The position numbers and the translations under genes are program-made. From Candidatus Saccharicenans sp. (GTDB taxonomy: Bacteria; Acidobacteriota; Aminicenantia; Aminicenantales; Saccharicenantaceae), in assembly GCA_024653215.1 (NCBI GenBank), contig JANLFU010000007.1, positions 1 to 64,000 on the forward strand: DNA of 64,000 bases. Direction: 5' to 3'. Of the stretch, positions 35,890-45,159 are shown in pieces. The notes beneath the pieces are model-generated. The model searched no databases, was not told where the DNA came from, and saw only the letters and a list, made by a program, of their open reading frames with translations. Each line of letters begins with the position of its first letter. Position 1 is the stretch's first letter.

Positions 35890-36753
35890 TCAGGACCCCG
35901 CCGCTTCTACCAGGTTATAAAAAGCCACTCGCCCCAGCAATTCTTCAATTATTACCAGGATAAGGCCTAATGCCGGGAAGGCCATGTCCGCAGGATTCTG
36001 GATCCTCTCGCCGGAATGGCTGATCAAGAGAAAAGCCAGGGCGACAAGCAGCATAACCAACCGCAGGACAAAAACCACGCGCCAGGCGGATGACCTGGAA
36101 GCCCCGGCCTCGGGCAGTGGAAATAGTCCTGATACCTGGTCAAAAAAAAGAAGGCCAATAAAAGCCAGGGCGGTCAGCAGAACCGCCGCCCGCCAGTAAA
36201 GGACACCGAGCCAGGGCAGCATCAGTGCTGGCGAACCGATTCTCTGGAAAAGCAGCAGGGCCAGGGAACCCACCAGAAAAGCCGTCATGAAGAAAAAGAA
36301 GGCGGTCCGGCTGCTTTTCCATAACCTGACCCCGGCCAGGCAGTGTAACCTGGACATCACATAGATGACGGTCAACCCGCTCAGGCCGGTAAGGACTACC
36401 AGCAAGGCCATCGCCAGGCCTGAGGCTCTCATGATAAGCAGAAATTCCAGGGCAACCAGCAACAGGAAAAAAATTCCCAGGCTGGCAATTTCCCGGTTCA
36501 GCCAGCCGGGCTGAGCCTCTCTGACCGGAAGGTAGGCCGACAGCGACTGCCCTCGATGAAACAGGGAGACGAGAACCGAAAGGCCGACCAGCCCCAGGAG
36601 GGCCAGGCCCCAGCGGTCAGCCGCCCGAAACAGCCAGCGGTTCTCCCAGGACCGTTCCATTACTGCCGGCCCGAAGGCAAAGATGAAAACACCCACCGAC
36701 GATTGCACCAGGAAGGTAAAAAGAACCAGGGGCCATTCTTTAATTTTCAACAT
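35890..36753 (-). CDS. DmsC-like membrane anchor subunit (orphan)
   Basis: 287 residues with eight predicted TM helices. Matches the DmsC anchor family: EWPLVLFTFLVQSSVGVFIF at the start, LFHRGQSLSAYLPV and NREI, SRLHCLAGVRLW in the middle, ELLGRVAFYNL at the end. DmsC anchors the DmsAB molybdenum/Fe-S reductase and passes quinol electrons. No dmsA or dmsB adjoins it on either side. SD GGGAGG before the ATG. It may serve a catalytic pair elsewhere, or be a relic. Confidence 0.8.
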   Translation of the reverse strand: MLKIKEWPLVLFTFLVQSSVGVFIFAFGPAVMERSWENRWLFRAADRWGLALLGLVGLSVLVSLFHRGQSLSAYLPVREAQPGWLNREIASLGIFFLLLVALEFLLIMRASGLAMALLVVLTGLSGLTVIYVMSRLHCLAGVRLWKSSRTAFFFFMTAFLVGSLALLLFQRIGSPALMLPWLGVLYWRAAVLLTALAFIGLLFFDQVSGLFPLPEAGASRSSAWRVVFVLRLVMLLVALAFLLISHSGERIQNPADMAFPALGLILVIIEELLGRVAFYNLVEAAGS

Positions 36754-36995
36754 CCGGAAACCTCCCTTTCGCCGCTGGCAGTCTCATTCAATAAGACCCT
36801 TTTTCTCCAGGTCATCGGCCAGCAATATTTTCATATTTTACCTTTTTGTCCCTCTCATTTCTTCTTTTTTTCTCTAATGACCGGCGTCACGGAGAAAGCC
36901 TGACGGCTTGCGCCACCCCCTGGTTTTCTTTGCAGGAGACATGGATCCAGGTCAACCGACGGACCAGTCTCCTACCCTGTTTTGATTATCCTGAA

Positions 36996-38627
36996 CTATT
37001 TCCGGTCGAGTGGTTTTTGATATTTTTTCTGGCCCAGGGGCTGCCACTCGCCGTAAGATTCTTCAACTATCCGGCACCGCCCTTCCGACGTCCAGGTAAA
37101 GCCGTAATTATAGCCGAACCACAGGTACTTATCGCCGCCGCCATTCTCGGTGGTGATGACATACCGGGCGGCCACGTTGCCGATGCCCAGGGCCCGGCCA
37201 CCGGGTGTTTCCACGTCACCCTTGTTGGCATCAAAAGGAATCCAGCCGTAAGGCGGCAGGTATATCTCGTTCCAGCGGTGGAAGACATCATCGAAGCTGG
37301 CGTCGTCACCCCGCAGGCTGACCGTGCCCACGTAGCGGGCCGGCACTCCAAGCGCCCGGCAGAGGGCAATGAGCGAATAGGTGTACTCGGAGCAGGAGGC
37401 GGTTCCGCGGCGCAGAACGGTCGGGGCCGGGTTCCAGCCGCCCACCGGCTTCAGGTTGTAGCTTAAGTGGTCAATGAGGTACTCGTAAATTTTCCTGGCA
37501 ATCCAGTAGGGATTCTTTTCGTTTCCGGCGATCTTGCGGGCCAGTTCCTGGATAAAGGGGTCATTGATACAGTACTTATCGCCGTCAACCAGGTACTTTT
37601 TCTTGATGTCCTCCGGGATCTGATCCAGGCCGCCGACCTTATCGGGGTAGATAAAATACTCGACGGCATAAATCCTGGCCTTAACTGACCAGCCCGGCTG
37701 GACAATCCCGGGTGCCTTCAGGTTCTTATAGCTGAAATGGGCAATTTTCTGGCCCCAGGCATCGGTAATTATTCCATCCGGTTTTTCCAGGAATTCCACC
37801 GGTCCAAGCAGTTTCTGGTTGTCCCGGTCTTCGGGCAGCGGCAGATAGATATCAAGGCTGGTGGCGGTACCCGGACCGTAGTTGCGGAATTCCTTCACGA
37901 ACCTGAGCTCCAGCTCTTTCTCGTCCCACAGGCCCATGATGTCGCGGTCAAAGACCCTGATCCTGTAAATTTCATCATTCTCGTAATCGACATTCCAGAG
38001 ATACTCCCCATCGAAGGCCAGCCCGGCCGGCCAGGGCCCGTAAGAACGAAGCGAGGACAGGCACCAGCCGGTGGCCGGGTCCACCAGGAAAACCCGGTCC
38101 AGGGCCCGGTCGGTCACCCAGAGATACCGGCCGTCAAATTCCAGGCCCGCCGGCTCTGAGCCGGGAGCGGCAAAAGTCTGGATCATCATACCGTCAACCG
38201 GAGAAACCCGGAGTAAGCTCTTATTGCGAACATCGGTCATCCAAAGGTCTTTACCATCCCAGGCCAGGTCCCGGGGCCGGTCGCTGTTGGACTCCAGGGC
38301 CTTGAGAACGGCTCCGGTTTCCGGGTCCAGGCAGTAGACCAGTTTTTCAACCGCATCCACATGCCAGAGGTGCTTTCCGTCCCAGGCCAGCCCCTCCGGG
38401 TGGTAGCCGGGTGAGTCAAAGGACTTAACCACTTTTCCCGAATCCGGGTCTATCTTGAAAATCTTGTCCAGGCGGCTATCGGCCAGCCAGAGATACTTGC
38501 CATCAAAGGCCAGACCGGTCGGCAGCGGACCCGGCGTCTTGATGACCTTGACCACATCCCCGACTTTGGCCAGGGCCGGCAAAACCAGCAGGCCGATGAC
38601 AGCCAGGATTAATACTGCCCTTTTCAT
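36996..38627 (-). CDS. Exported beta-propeller / transglutaminase-like protein
   Basis: 543 residues from the ATG at 38627 (SD AAGGAGGG); an upstream in-frame ATG would add 14 residues across the SD. Signal peptide 3-20. Residues about 25-235 are a regular propeller with a blade signature PxGLAFDGKYLWLAD repeated five times. Then a beta domain, and a transglutaminase-like core: Cys in TASCSEYTYSLIALCRALGVPARY, His in FHRWNEIYLP, Asp in GWIPFDAN. The triad is complete, so protease or transamidase activity is possible. The fusion suggests a propeller that delivers or binds the substrate. A TATAAT box lies on the minus strand at 38678-38673. Confidence 0.9.
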   Translation of the reverse strand: MKRAVLILAVIGLLVLPALAKVGDVVKVIKTPGPLPTGLAFDGKYLWLADSRLDKIFKIDPDSGKVVKSFDSPGYHPEGLAWDGKHLWHVDAVEKLVYCLDPETGAVLKALESNSDRPRDLAWDGKDLWMTDVRNKSLLRVSPVDGMMIQTFAAPGSEPAGLEFDGRYLWVTDRALDRVFLVDPATGWCLSSLRSYGPWPAGLAFDGEYLWNVDYENDEIYRIRVFDRDIMGLWDEKELELRFVKEFRNYGPGTATSLDIYLPLPEDRDNQKLLGPVEFLEKPDGIITDAWGQKIAHFSYKNLKAPGIVQPGWSVKARIYAVEYFIYPDKVGGLDQIPEDIKKKYLVDGDKYCINDPFIQELARKIAGNEKNPYWIARKIYEYLIDHLSYNLKPVGGWNPAPTVLRRGTASCSEYTYSLIALCRALGVPARYVGTVSLRGDDASFDDVFHRWNEIYLPPYGWIPFDANKGDVETPGGRALGIGNVAARYVITTENGGGDKYLWFGYNYGFTWTSEGRCRIVEESYGEWQPLGQKKYQKPLDRK

Positions 38628-38732
38628 TTTCTCCCTCCTTACCAAAGGATGAGGCATTTCTTCTTTCAATAAATTATATAAACAATTCAGGTGAATATTC
38701 CACAGACCCTGTTTCCCGGCTTTCCGGGTTAA

Positions 38733-39410
38733 TCACAGGTTAAGCAAGAAGCCGTATTTTTTTAACCAGTGCCGCCTCTGGCGGTAGTCGGGGAGATGTG
38801 CCTCCACCAGGCTCCAGAAGGCCCGAGAGTGATTCTTTTCCCTGGTATGGGCCAGCTCGTGGATAATGACATAGTCAATTATTTCCGGCGGGGCCAGGAT
38901 TAACCGCCAGGTCAGGCTGACTGTCCCCCGGGCCGAACAGGAGCCCCAGCGGGTCGCGGCTGAAGACAACCTGAACCTGGTGAACTTGAAACCGTTGAGC
39001 TCGGCCAGTTGCCGGGTCCGCAGGCGGAGATAGTTCAGGGCTTTTCGCCTGTACAGTTTCTTAAAAATCTCCCCGGCCCTTCCCTGCCAGCGAGCCGAGA
39101 GAATAAATTCCCGGCCGGTAAATTTCAGGGCTGGCCGGCTTTCCCGGGTTATCCTTAGCGGATACTCCCTGCCCAGCCATAGAAACTTCTCCCCCTCCAC
39201 GAATTCCTTGGGTCGGAACATCTGCCGGCGTTTCTCGGCTTCAGCCAGCTTTTTCTCTATCCACCGGCGGTGCTTTCGGATTATTTCATCTATGGCCACC
39301 CGGCTGAGTTTCTCCGGAGCCCTGACTACTAGCTCTCCGCGGTCGTTAACTTCCAGTCCGACCGTCCTTCGCCTGGACCTGATTATTTTCATGACCTTAT
39401 CGTTAAACAT
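38733..39410 (-). CDS. YgjP-like metallopeptidase domain protein (DUF45/M48 clan)
   Basis: 225 residues, cytoplasmic. The zinc motif HELAHTREKNHSRAFW (HExxH plus a downstream His) is that of the YgjP/DUF45 family. Also GSCSARGTVSLTWRLILAPPEIIDYVIIHELAH, as in this family. Role in Escherichia coli is unclear. The first ATG (39410) and an internal ATG six codons later (better SD, AAGGTC) are both possible starts. Confidence 0.88.
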   Translation of the reverse strand: MFNDKVMKIIRSRRRTVGLEVNDRGELVVRAPEKLSRVAIDEIIRKHRRWIEKKLAEAEKRRQMFRPKEFVEGEKFLWLGREYPLRITRESRPALKFTGREFILSARWQGRAGEIFKKLYRRKALNYLRLRTRQLAELNGFKFTRFRLSSAATRWGSCSARGTVSLTWRLILAPPEIIDYVIIHELAHTREKNHSRAFWSLVEAHLPDYRQRRHWLKKYGFLLNL

Positions 39411-39630
39411 AAATACTTACTGGTTATAAAGCATAGCTTTCTTTCTCCGGCCCTTCAAGATTATTCGCCAGTTTTTTTCCCTCATTGGCTTTATCTTTTC
39501 CTCCAGAGTAATCTTGCTTTAAAGATTTACTTTATTGTTGCTCTCTCGGTCCGGACTTGCCGGAGGGCGGCGAATTGTGATAGTTTTTACAATAGTGGGA
39601 AATAACTCGGCAAGGGATAAAGGGGTGACC

Positions 39631-40626
39631 ATGTCCGGGCCGGGCAACAGACTCTTCAGGCGCCGGTTTCTATCAGGCGGGCTGGCCTGCCTGCTGGTCC
39701 TGATATCTGCGGCCGGCTGCTCCCTGGAAAAAATAGCCCTCAAGAAAGCCGCGGGGATGCTGACCTCGCCTTCTTCTGGTAATGTTTTCACGAGCGACGA
39801 CGACCCCGAGCTCATAGCCGGGGCCCTGCCCTTCACCATTAAGTTTTATGAATCCCTGCTGGCTTCCCTGCCCGAACACGAAGGGCTGAGGTTGCGTACC
39901 GGAAGCCTTTATATTATGTACGCCAGCGCCTTCGTGCAGACCCCGGCCGATATGACCCCGGCCAGCGAAGTCGAGTCGCGCCAGGCCCAGCTTCTCCGGG
40001 CTAAAAAGCTCTACCTGAGAGGAAGAGACATATTGCTGGCCGCGCTGGAAAAGAAAAATCCGCGCCTCCGGGAAGAGCTCAAGGCCCGGCAATTCAAGAA
40101 AGCCCTGTCTCCGTTCGGACTGAAGGATATTGACTTTCTGTACTGGGCTGCGGCCGGCTGGGTGGCCGCCTATTCCATAGATCCGTTTGATATGTCAATC
40201 GGCCTGACCCTGCCCGAGGCCGCTGCCCTGATGAACCGGGTGCTGGAGCTTGACCCGAACTACTCCAGCGGTGCCGTTCATAACTTTTACATCCTTTATT
40301 ACGGCTCCCTGCCCGAAGCCCTGGGAGGGGACGAGAACAGGGCCCGGGAACACTTCAGGCAGGCTGAAAAATTATGCGGAGACTCGGACACCTCTTATCT
40401 CCTGTCCCTGGCCACCACGGTGGCCGTCAAGAACCAGAACCGACAGGAATTCATCGGCCTGCTGAAGAAGGTGCTGGAGTTCGACCCCGACCGGGCTCCT
40501 CAGAACCGTCTGGTCAATACCCTGAACAAGCGCAAGGCCGCCTGGCTCCTGGAGCACGCGGATGATTTCTTTCTCCCGCCGGAAGAGGTACCAAAAGATT
40601 CGGAACAGGTTGAGAGAAAAAAATGA
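39631..40626 (+). CDS. TRAP transporter-associated TPR lipoprotein TatT
   Basis: 331 residues from the ATG at 39631 (SD AAAGGGG); an in-frame upstream ORF extension lacks an SD. Lipobox AAGC (Cys about 30). TPR-like helices follow: SRQAQLLRAKKLYLRGRDILLAAL, ALMNRVLELDPNYSSGAVHNFYILYYGSLPEALGGDENRAREHFRQAEKL. This matches the TatT family first described in Treponema pallidum (Tp0956), a periplasmic partner of a TRAP binding protein. Its stop overlaps the DctP start (ATGA), so it is co-translated. Confidence 0.9.
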   Translation: MSGPGNRLFRRRFLSGGLACLLVLISAAGCSLEKIALKKAAGMLTSPSSGNVFTSDDDPELIAGALPFTIKFYESLLASLPEHEGLRLRTGSLYIMYASAFVQTPADMTPASEVESRQAQLLRAKKLYLRGRDILLAALEKKNPRLREELKARQFKKALSPFGLKDIDFLYWAAAGWVAAYSIDPFDMSIGLTLPEAAALMNRVLELDPNYSSGAVHNFYILYYGSLPEALGGDENRAREHFRQAEKLCGDSDTSYLLSLATTVAVKNQNRQEFIGLLKKVLEFDPDRAPQNRLVNTLNKRKAAWLLEHADDFFLPPEEVPKDSEQVERKK

Positions 40627-41639
40627 AAAGACTGATTCTTTCGGTCACTGCACTTTACTTCATTATGATCCTGGTTCTTTGCGTTGCCGGGCTTCAGGCC
40701 GCCATAGAAATTAAAATCGGAAGCGTGGCTCCGGAACGCTCGCCCTGGCATAATGCCTTGCTTAAATTGGCCCGGGACTGGGAGTCAGCAACCGGCGGCC
40801 AGGTTAAAGTCCGGGTCTATCCCGGCGGCATCGCCGGCAGCGAGCTGGACATGATCAGAAAAGTTAGGCTGGGCGTGCTCCAGGGCGCCGTCCTGACCAA
40901 CATGGGCATGATGCAGGTTGAAAGGTCGGTCCTGGTGCTCAACCTGCCCTTTCTTTTCAGCTCCGATGAAGAATTCAATTACGTTTTTCAGCGGCTAAGA
41001 CCGATCTTTGAGACCAGGATAGAAGAAAGCGGTTTCAAGGTAATTCACTGGACCCAGTCGGGGTGGGTTTACTTTTACAGCAAGGGACCGGTTCTTAACC
41101 CCGACGACCTTAAAAAATACAAGATTTCAATTACCAAGGATGACCCGGACCTGGAGCAGGTCTGGAAAAAGATGGGGTACCAGGTTGTCCCCCAGGATCA
41201 GAAGGACGTGCTGATCGGGCTGGAAAGTGGGATGGTCTCGGCCGTGTACCTACCGGCGGTGATGGCTGCCTCGGGGCAGTACTTTGCCATCGCCTCGCAC
41301 ATGCTGGCTCCGAAGCTATCCCCGCTGGTGGGCAGCCTGGTCCTGAGCCGGAAGACCTGGGAGCAGATCCCGGAAAACTTCAGGCCAGCCCTGCTGGAAG
41401 CGGCCGACCGCCAGGCCCGGGCCCTGGTTGGAGAAATAACCAGCCTCGAGGAAGAGGCCATCAAGGCCATGAAAGAGCATGGCCTGGTGATCAATTCTCC
41501 TTCTGATAGAGAGATGACCCAATGGCGGGAGGCTTCATCCCGGGCCATCCAGTCTCTGGTCGGAAGAATCATTCCGGCCGATATCTATGAAAAGACGCTG
41601 GGCTTTATCAGTGAATACAGGGCCAAGGGAAACCGGTAG
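40623..41639 (+). CDS. TRAP transporter substrate-binding protein, DctP family
   Basis: 338 residues with signal peptide (about 1-26). DctP features: IKIGSVAPERSPWHNALLKLARDWESATGGQVKVRVYPGG, then IAGSELDMIRKVRLGVLQGA. The conserved carboxylate-binding Arg around the middle cannot be placed with certainty. It captures ligand outside the membrane for the QM permease. Start overlaps the tatT stop; the next gene begins inside this one. Confidence 0.93.
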   Translation: MKRLILSVTALYFIMILVLCVAGLQAAIEIKIGSVAPERSPWHNALLKLARDWESATGGQVKVRVYPGGIAGSELDMIRKVRLGVLQGAVLTNMGMMQVERSVLVLNLPFLFSSDEEFNYVFQRLRPIFETRIEESGFKVIHWTQSGWVYFYSKGPVLNPDDLKKYKISITKDDPDLEQVWKKMGYQVVPQDQKDVLIGLESGMVSAVYLPAVMAASGQYFAIASHMLAPKLSPLVGSLVLSRKTWEQIPENFRPALLEAADRQARALVGEITSLEEEAIKAMKEHGLVINSPSDREMTQWREASSRAIQSLVGRIIPADIYEKTLGFISEYRAKGNR

Positions 41640-43485
41640 ATTTTTCCGGTATGTCTTTCAACTGGAAGACATACTGGTCAACCTGATAGTTCTGTCAGTA
41701 GCTTTTCTGCTTTGCTTCGAAATCATCGCCAGGAACTTTTTTCAAACCGGGATTAAAAATTCTACCGTCTACATCCAGCACCTGGTCCTGGTGGCCACCT
41801 TCCTGGCCGGGGCCATTACCTCCCGGCAGAAAAAACACCTGACCCTGGCCGCCAGGCTACCGCTCAAGGAGCCGGCCGCTACTGTTATCACTACCATTGT
41901 TCATATAATCTCGGCCGCTCTGACCTTCGCCTTTGCTGCCAGTGCTTTTTCATTTTCCCTCAATGCCTTCTCCCCGTCGGAAAAGGTCGGTTTCATTCCC
42001 AGGCGCCTCATCGGCCTGGTCATGGTTCTCGGTTTCATCATCATGGCCACCAGGTTCATCACCTCAATTGAACCAAAGAGAAAAAGGGGGCTCTGGCTGC
42101 TCGTCGCCCTGGCCCTAGCCCTGCTGATATCAACCGGTCTGATCCCAGGCGTCATCCGCGGACTTTCAGGACAGGAACCGGGAATGGTCCAGAACCTGGT
42201 GGCACCCGTCCAGGACCTCCTGGCCTCACTGGCCACACCTTTAATAATAATTCTTATCATCCTGGCCTTTTTCGGAATGCCGGTGTTCGTGGTACTGGGC
42301 GGGGCCGGGCTGCTGCTTATGGCCAGGAGCGAACTGCCCTTAGAAATCGTGGCCAACCAGGCCTACACCGTCCTCACCGATTATTCCATTCCGGCCATTC
42401 CCCTGTTTGCCGCCGCCGGATTCTTTCTTTCCGAGAGCCGGGCCGGGACCAGGCTGGTGGATTTCTTCCGGGATGCTGTCGGCTGGCTGCCCGGTGGCCT
42501 GACTGTCGTCACCGTCCTGGTCTGCGCTTTTTTCACCACCTTCACCGGCGGTTCCGGGATCACCATCATCGCTCTGGGCGGCCTCCTGCTGCAAATCCTG
42601 ATGCAGGCCGGTTACAACAAGAAGTTCAGCGTGGGCCTGCTGACCTCCTCGGGCAGTGTCGGGCTGCTCTTCCCGCCCAGCCTGCCCATAATAATCTACG
42701 GAGTAACGGCCGGCGTCAGCATCAAGGACATGTTCCGCGGCGGAATCCTCCCGGGAGCGGTCCTGGTAGCCGTAACCATAATCGCCGCCTTCATCTTCTC
42801 GGCGGGACAGAAAGTGGAGCGCCAGCCTTTCCACTGGAAAAAGCTCCCGGGCTCTTTCAGGAAAGGACTGGGGGAAATACTCCTGCCCCTGGTCATAATA
42901 GGCCTGTACTTCGGCGGAATCACCAACCTCCAGGAAAGCGCGGCCGTCGCCCTGGTCTATGCCTTCCTACTGGAAACACTTGTCCACCGTGACCTGAAAC
43001 TGAAGGATATCCCGCGGGTTATGACTTCCTGTGTCACCGTCTTCGGCGGGGTGCTGGTCATCCTGGCCGTGGTCAACGGCCTTTCCTATTACATTATCGA
43101 CACCCAGCTTCCCCAGCGGCTGAGCGAGTGGCTGGGTACGGCCATTTCTTCCCGCTATCTTTTCCTGCTGCTGCTTAACCTGGCCCTGCTGGTCGTGGGC
43201 TGCTTCCTTGACATCTACTCGGCCATCCTGGTGGTGGTCCCCCTTATCGTGCCCCTGGCCGGGGTTTTTAACATTCACCCGGTGCACCTGGGAGTAATTT
43301 TCCTGGCCAACCTGGAACTTGGTTACCTGACGCCGCCGGTCGGGCTTAATCTCTTCCTGGCCTCCTACCGCTTCAACGAGCCCATGGGCCGGGTTTATAG
43401 AGACGTCCTCGGTTTCATGATGCTGCGGCTGGCCGCAGTTCTCCTGATCACCTACCTGCCTTTCCTGGCCACGGCCCTGCTCTGA
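41587..43485 (+). CDS. Fused TRAP permease DctQM
   Basis: 632 residues. The first ~190 form the small 4-TM DctQ domain (LEDILVNLIVLSVAFLLCFEIIARNFF, QHLVLVATFLAGAITSRQKKHL). The rest is the 12-TM DctM domain (GMPVFVVLGGAGLLL, IPAIPLFAAAGFFLSES, FTGGSGITIIALGGLLLQ, GLLFPPSLPIIIYGV). Na+-driven solute uptake with DctP. The ATG at 41587 lies 53 bases inside dctP; a GTG at 41611 is an alternative, and neither has a clear SD, so coupling to dctP translation is likely. Substrate unknown. Confidence 0.93.
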   Translation: MKRRWALSVNTGPRETGRFFRYVFQLEDILVNLIVLSVAFLLCFEIIARNFFQTGIKNSTVYIQHLVLVATFLAGAITSRQKKHLTLAARLPLKEPAATVITTIVHIISAALTFAFAASAFSFSLNAFSPSEKVGFIPRRLIGLVMVLGFIIMATRFITSIEPKRKRGLWLLVALALALLISTGLIPGVIRGLSGQEPGMVQNLVAPVQDLLASLATPLIIILIILAFFGMPVFVVLGGAGLLLMARSELPLEIVANQAYTVLTDYSIPAIPLFAAAGFFLSESRAGTRLVDFFRDAVGWLPGGLTVVTVLVCAFFTTFTGGSGITIIALGGLLLQILMQAGYNKKFSVGLLTSSGSVGLLFPPSLPIIIYGVTAGVSIKDMFRGGILPGAVLVAVTIIAAFIFSAGQKVERQPFHWKKLPGSFRKGLGEILLPLVIIGLYFGGITNLQESAAVALVYAFLLETLVHRDLKLKDIPRVMTSCVTVFGGVLVILAVVNGLSYYIIDTQLPQRLSEWLGTAISSRYLFLLLLNLALLVVGCFLDIYSAILVVVPLIVPLAGVFNIHPVHLGVIFLANLELGYLTPPVGLNLFLASYRFNEPMGRVYRDVLGFMMLRLAAVLLITYLPFLATALL

Positions 43486-43821
43486 GATTGCTGATAACTT
43501 CGGGCACTTCTCTTGGTTAACTTAACTCCGCTTTAATATTCTTCCTTTTTATTATTCTTTACTCCGGTTAACTATTCATTTTTTCCCCCCTTTTTCCCTG
43601 GAAGACAGCCTCCTAACTTTGGCTGCAATTTTTCTGTCTCTGGCCGGCCGACACCGTTTCCAACCCGCCACTTAAAAATCCCGGCCTGGGCCTGATAACG
43701 AGGTTCATCTGCCCCAAGCTCTTCAGACCCGGTTTTAGAGAGCCAACCACCAATTTCCTGTTGACTCAACCCTGGCAAGCTAATAAAGTAAAAAAGACTG
43801 AACACCCGAAGGAGCGGTCAG
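43486..43821. other. Intergenic region before the FHS transporter
   Basis: 336 bases. AT-rich near the end of the TRAP operon, then GC-richer. Holds the promoter at 43761-43789. No gene. Confidence 0.45.
43761..43789 (+). promoter_or_regulatory. Promoter of the FHS-type transporter
   Basis: TTGACT (43761-43766), 17-base spacer, TAAAGT (43784-43789). Start codon 33 bases after the -10. Confidence 0.5.
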
Positions 43822-45159
43822 ATGGGCGAAACTTCAAAAAGAAATTATTACATGGTCTTTTTAATCTTCCTGACCTTTTTTGTCATCTCTTTCCTGACCA
43901 ACATCATGGGGCCACTCATACCAGACATCATCCAGAGCTTCAGTCTGAGCCTGGCCCTGGCTGGCCTTCTCCCCTTTTCTTTCTTTATCGCCTACGGGGT
44001 AATGTCCATCCCGGCCGGCTTCTTGGTGGAAAAATACCGGGAAAAGGCGGCCATGCTTCTGGCTTTCTCCGTGGCTTTCTGCGGGGCCCTGCTCTTCGCC
44101 CTGTTTCCCGGATACCTGGTGGCCACGACTTCGCTTTTCCTGATCGGGCTGGGCATGGCCATCCTGCAGGTGGCCATAAACCCGCTGCTCAGGGTTTCGG
44201 GCGGCGAAGAACACTTCGCTTTCAACTCGGTCCTGGCCCAGCTCATCTTCGGCGGGGCTTCCTTCCTCAGCCCCAGGCTTTATTCCTACCTGGTCACCAG
44301 CCTGCCGGTGGAAGAAAAGCATAACGTGCTGCTCGACAGCCTGCGCCGCCTTGTCCCGGAAAGGCTGCCCTGGGTTTCTCTCTACTGGGTTTTTGCAGTG
44401 ACCACGGTCCTGATGCTGATCATCCTGTTTATCTCCCGCTTTCCCCGGGTGGAGCTAAAGGAAGAAGAGAAGGTTGGGACCTGGGGCATCTATAAGATTC
44501 TTTTCAGGAAAAAAATAGTCCTGCTCTATTTTCTGGGTATCATGGCCTACGTCGGGACAGAACAGGGTGTGGCCAACTGGATTTCCCAGTTTCTGAAAAC
44601 CTACCACGGGCTCGATCCCCAGACGGCCGGGGCCCGGGCTGTTTCCTATTTCTGGGGCCTGATGACCCTCGGCGGGCTGCTGGGCCTGGTTCTTCTCAAG
44701 CTGTTCGACAGCAGAAAAGTCCTGCTGGCGGCTTCGCTCCTGGCCATGGCCACCCTGACCCTGGGGCTGTTTGGCCCGGCCGTGCTCACCACCCTTAACC
44801 TCAGGATCCCGCTGATTTATTCCGGGCAGGTTGAGATTTTCACCTTTTCGGTTATCGGTTTTTTTGCCTCGGTCATGTGGCCCATCATCTTTTCCCTGGC
44901 CCTGAACTCGGTGGACAGATACCACGGGGCCTTCTCCGGCATCCTGTGCACCGGCATCATTGGAGGGGCGCTGGTTCCGCTACTGGTCGGCTGGCTGGGC
45001 GACCACCTGGGGCTGCGCCAGGGAATGTTTGTTCTGTACCTGACGCTCGGCTTCATACTGAGCATAGGAATCTGGGCCCGGCCCCTTATCAGCAACGAGA
45101 CCATCTGGCTGAGGAAAAAGAAAAAGCTGGCCGCCGCGGCCCAGGCCGGTCCGAATTAA
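43822..45159 (+). CDS. MFS sugar transporter, FHS (fucose permease-like) family
   Basis: 445 residues, 12 TM helices. First half resembles FucP-like transporters: FVISFLTNIMGPLIPDIIQSF, GVMSIPAGFLVEKYREK, LFLIGLGMAILQVAINPLLR; the NPLLR and 'LAQLIFGGASFLSP' parts are typical of the FHS family (fucose, glucose or galactose with H+). SD AAGGAGCG fixes the start. Together with the GH29 fucosidase it may support fucose or hexose use; the ROK kinase gene follows after about 430 bases. Confidence 0.88.
   Translation: MGETSKRNYYMVFLIFLTFFVISFLTNIMGPLIPDIIQSFSLSLALAGLLPFSFFIAYGVMSIPAGFLVEKYREKAAMLLAFSVAFCGALLFALFPGYLVATTSLFLIGLGMAILQVAINPLLRVSGGEEHFAFNSVLAQLIFGGASFLSPRLYSYLVTSLPVEEKHNVLLDSLRRLVPERLPWVSLYWVFAVTTVLMLIILFISRFPRVELKEEEKVGTWGIYKILFRKKIVLLYFLGIMAYVGTEQGVANWISQFLKTYHGLDPQTAGARAVSYFWGLMTLGGLLGLVLLKLFDSRKVLLAASLLAMATLTLGLFGPAVLTTLNLRIPLIYSGQVEIFTFSVIGFFASVMWPIIFSLALNSVDRYHGAFSGILCTGIIGGALVPLLVGWLGDHLGLRQGMFVLYLTLGFILSIGIWARPLISNETIWLRKKKKLAAAAQAGPN

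Noticed and set aside
36885..36915. Hairpin-rich stretch resembling a small RNA between the DmsC-like and propeller-transglutaminase genes
   Set aside because: Pairing AAGCC/GGCTT with flanking GGCG/CGCC is short, lacks a T run and matches no RNA family known to me.
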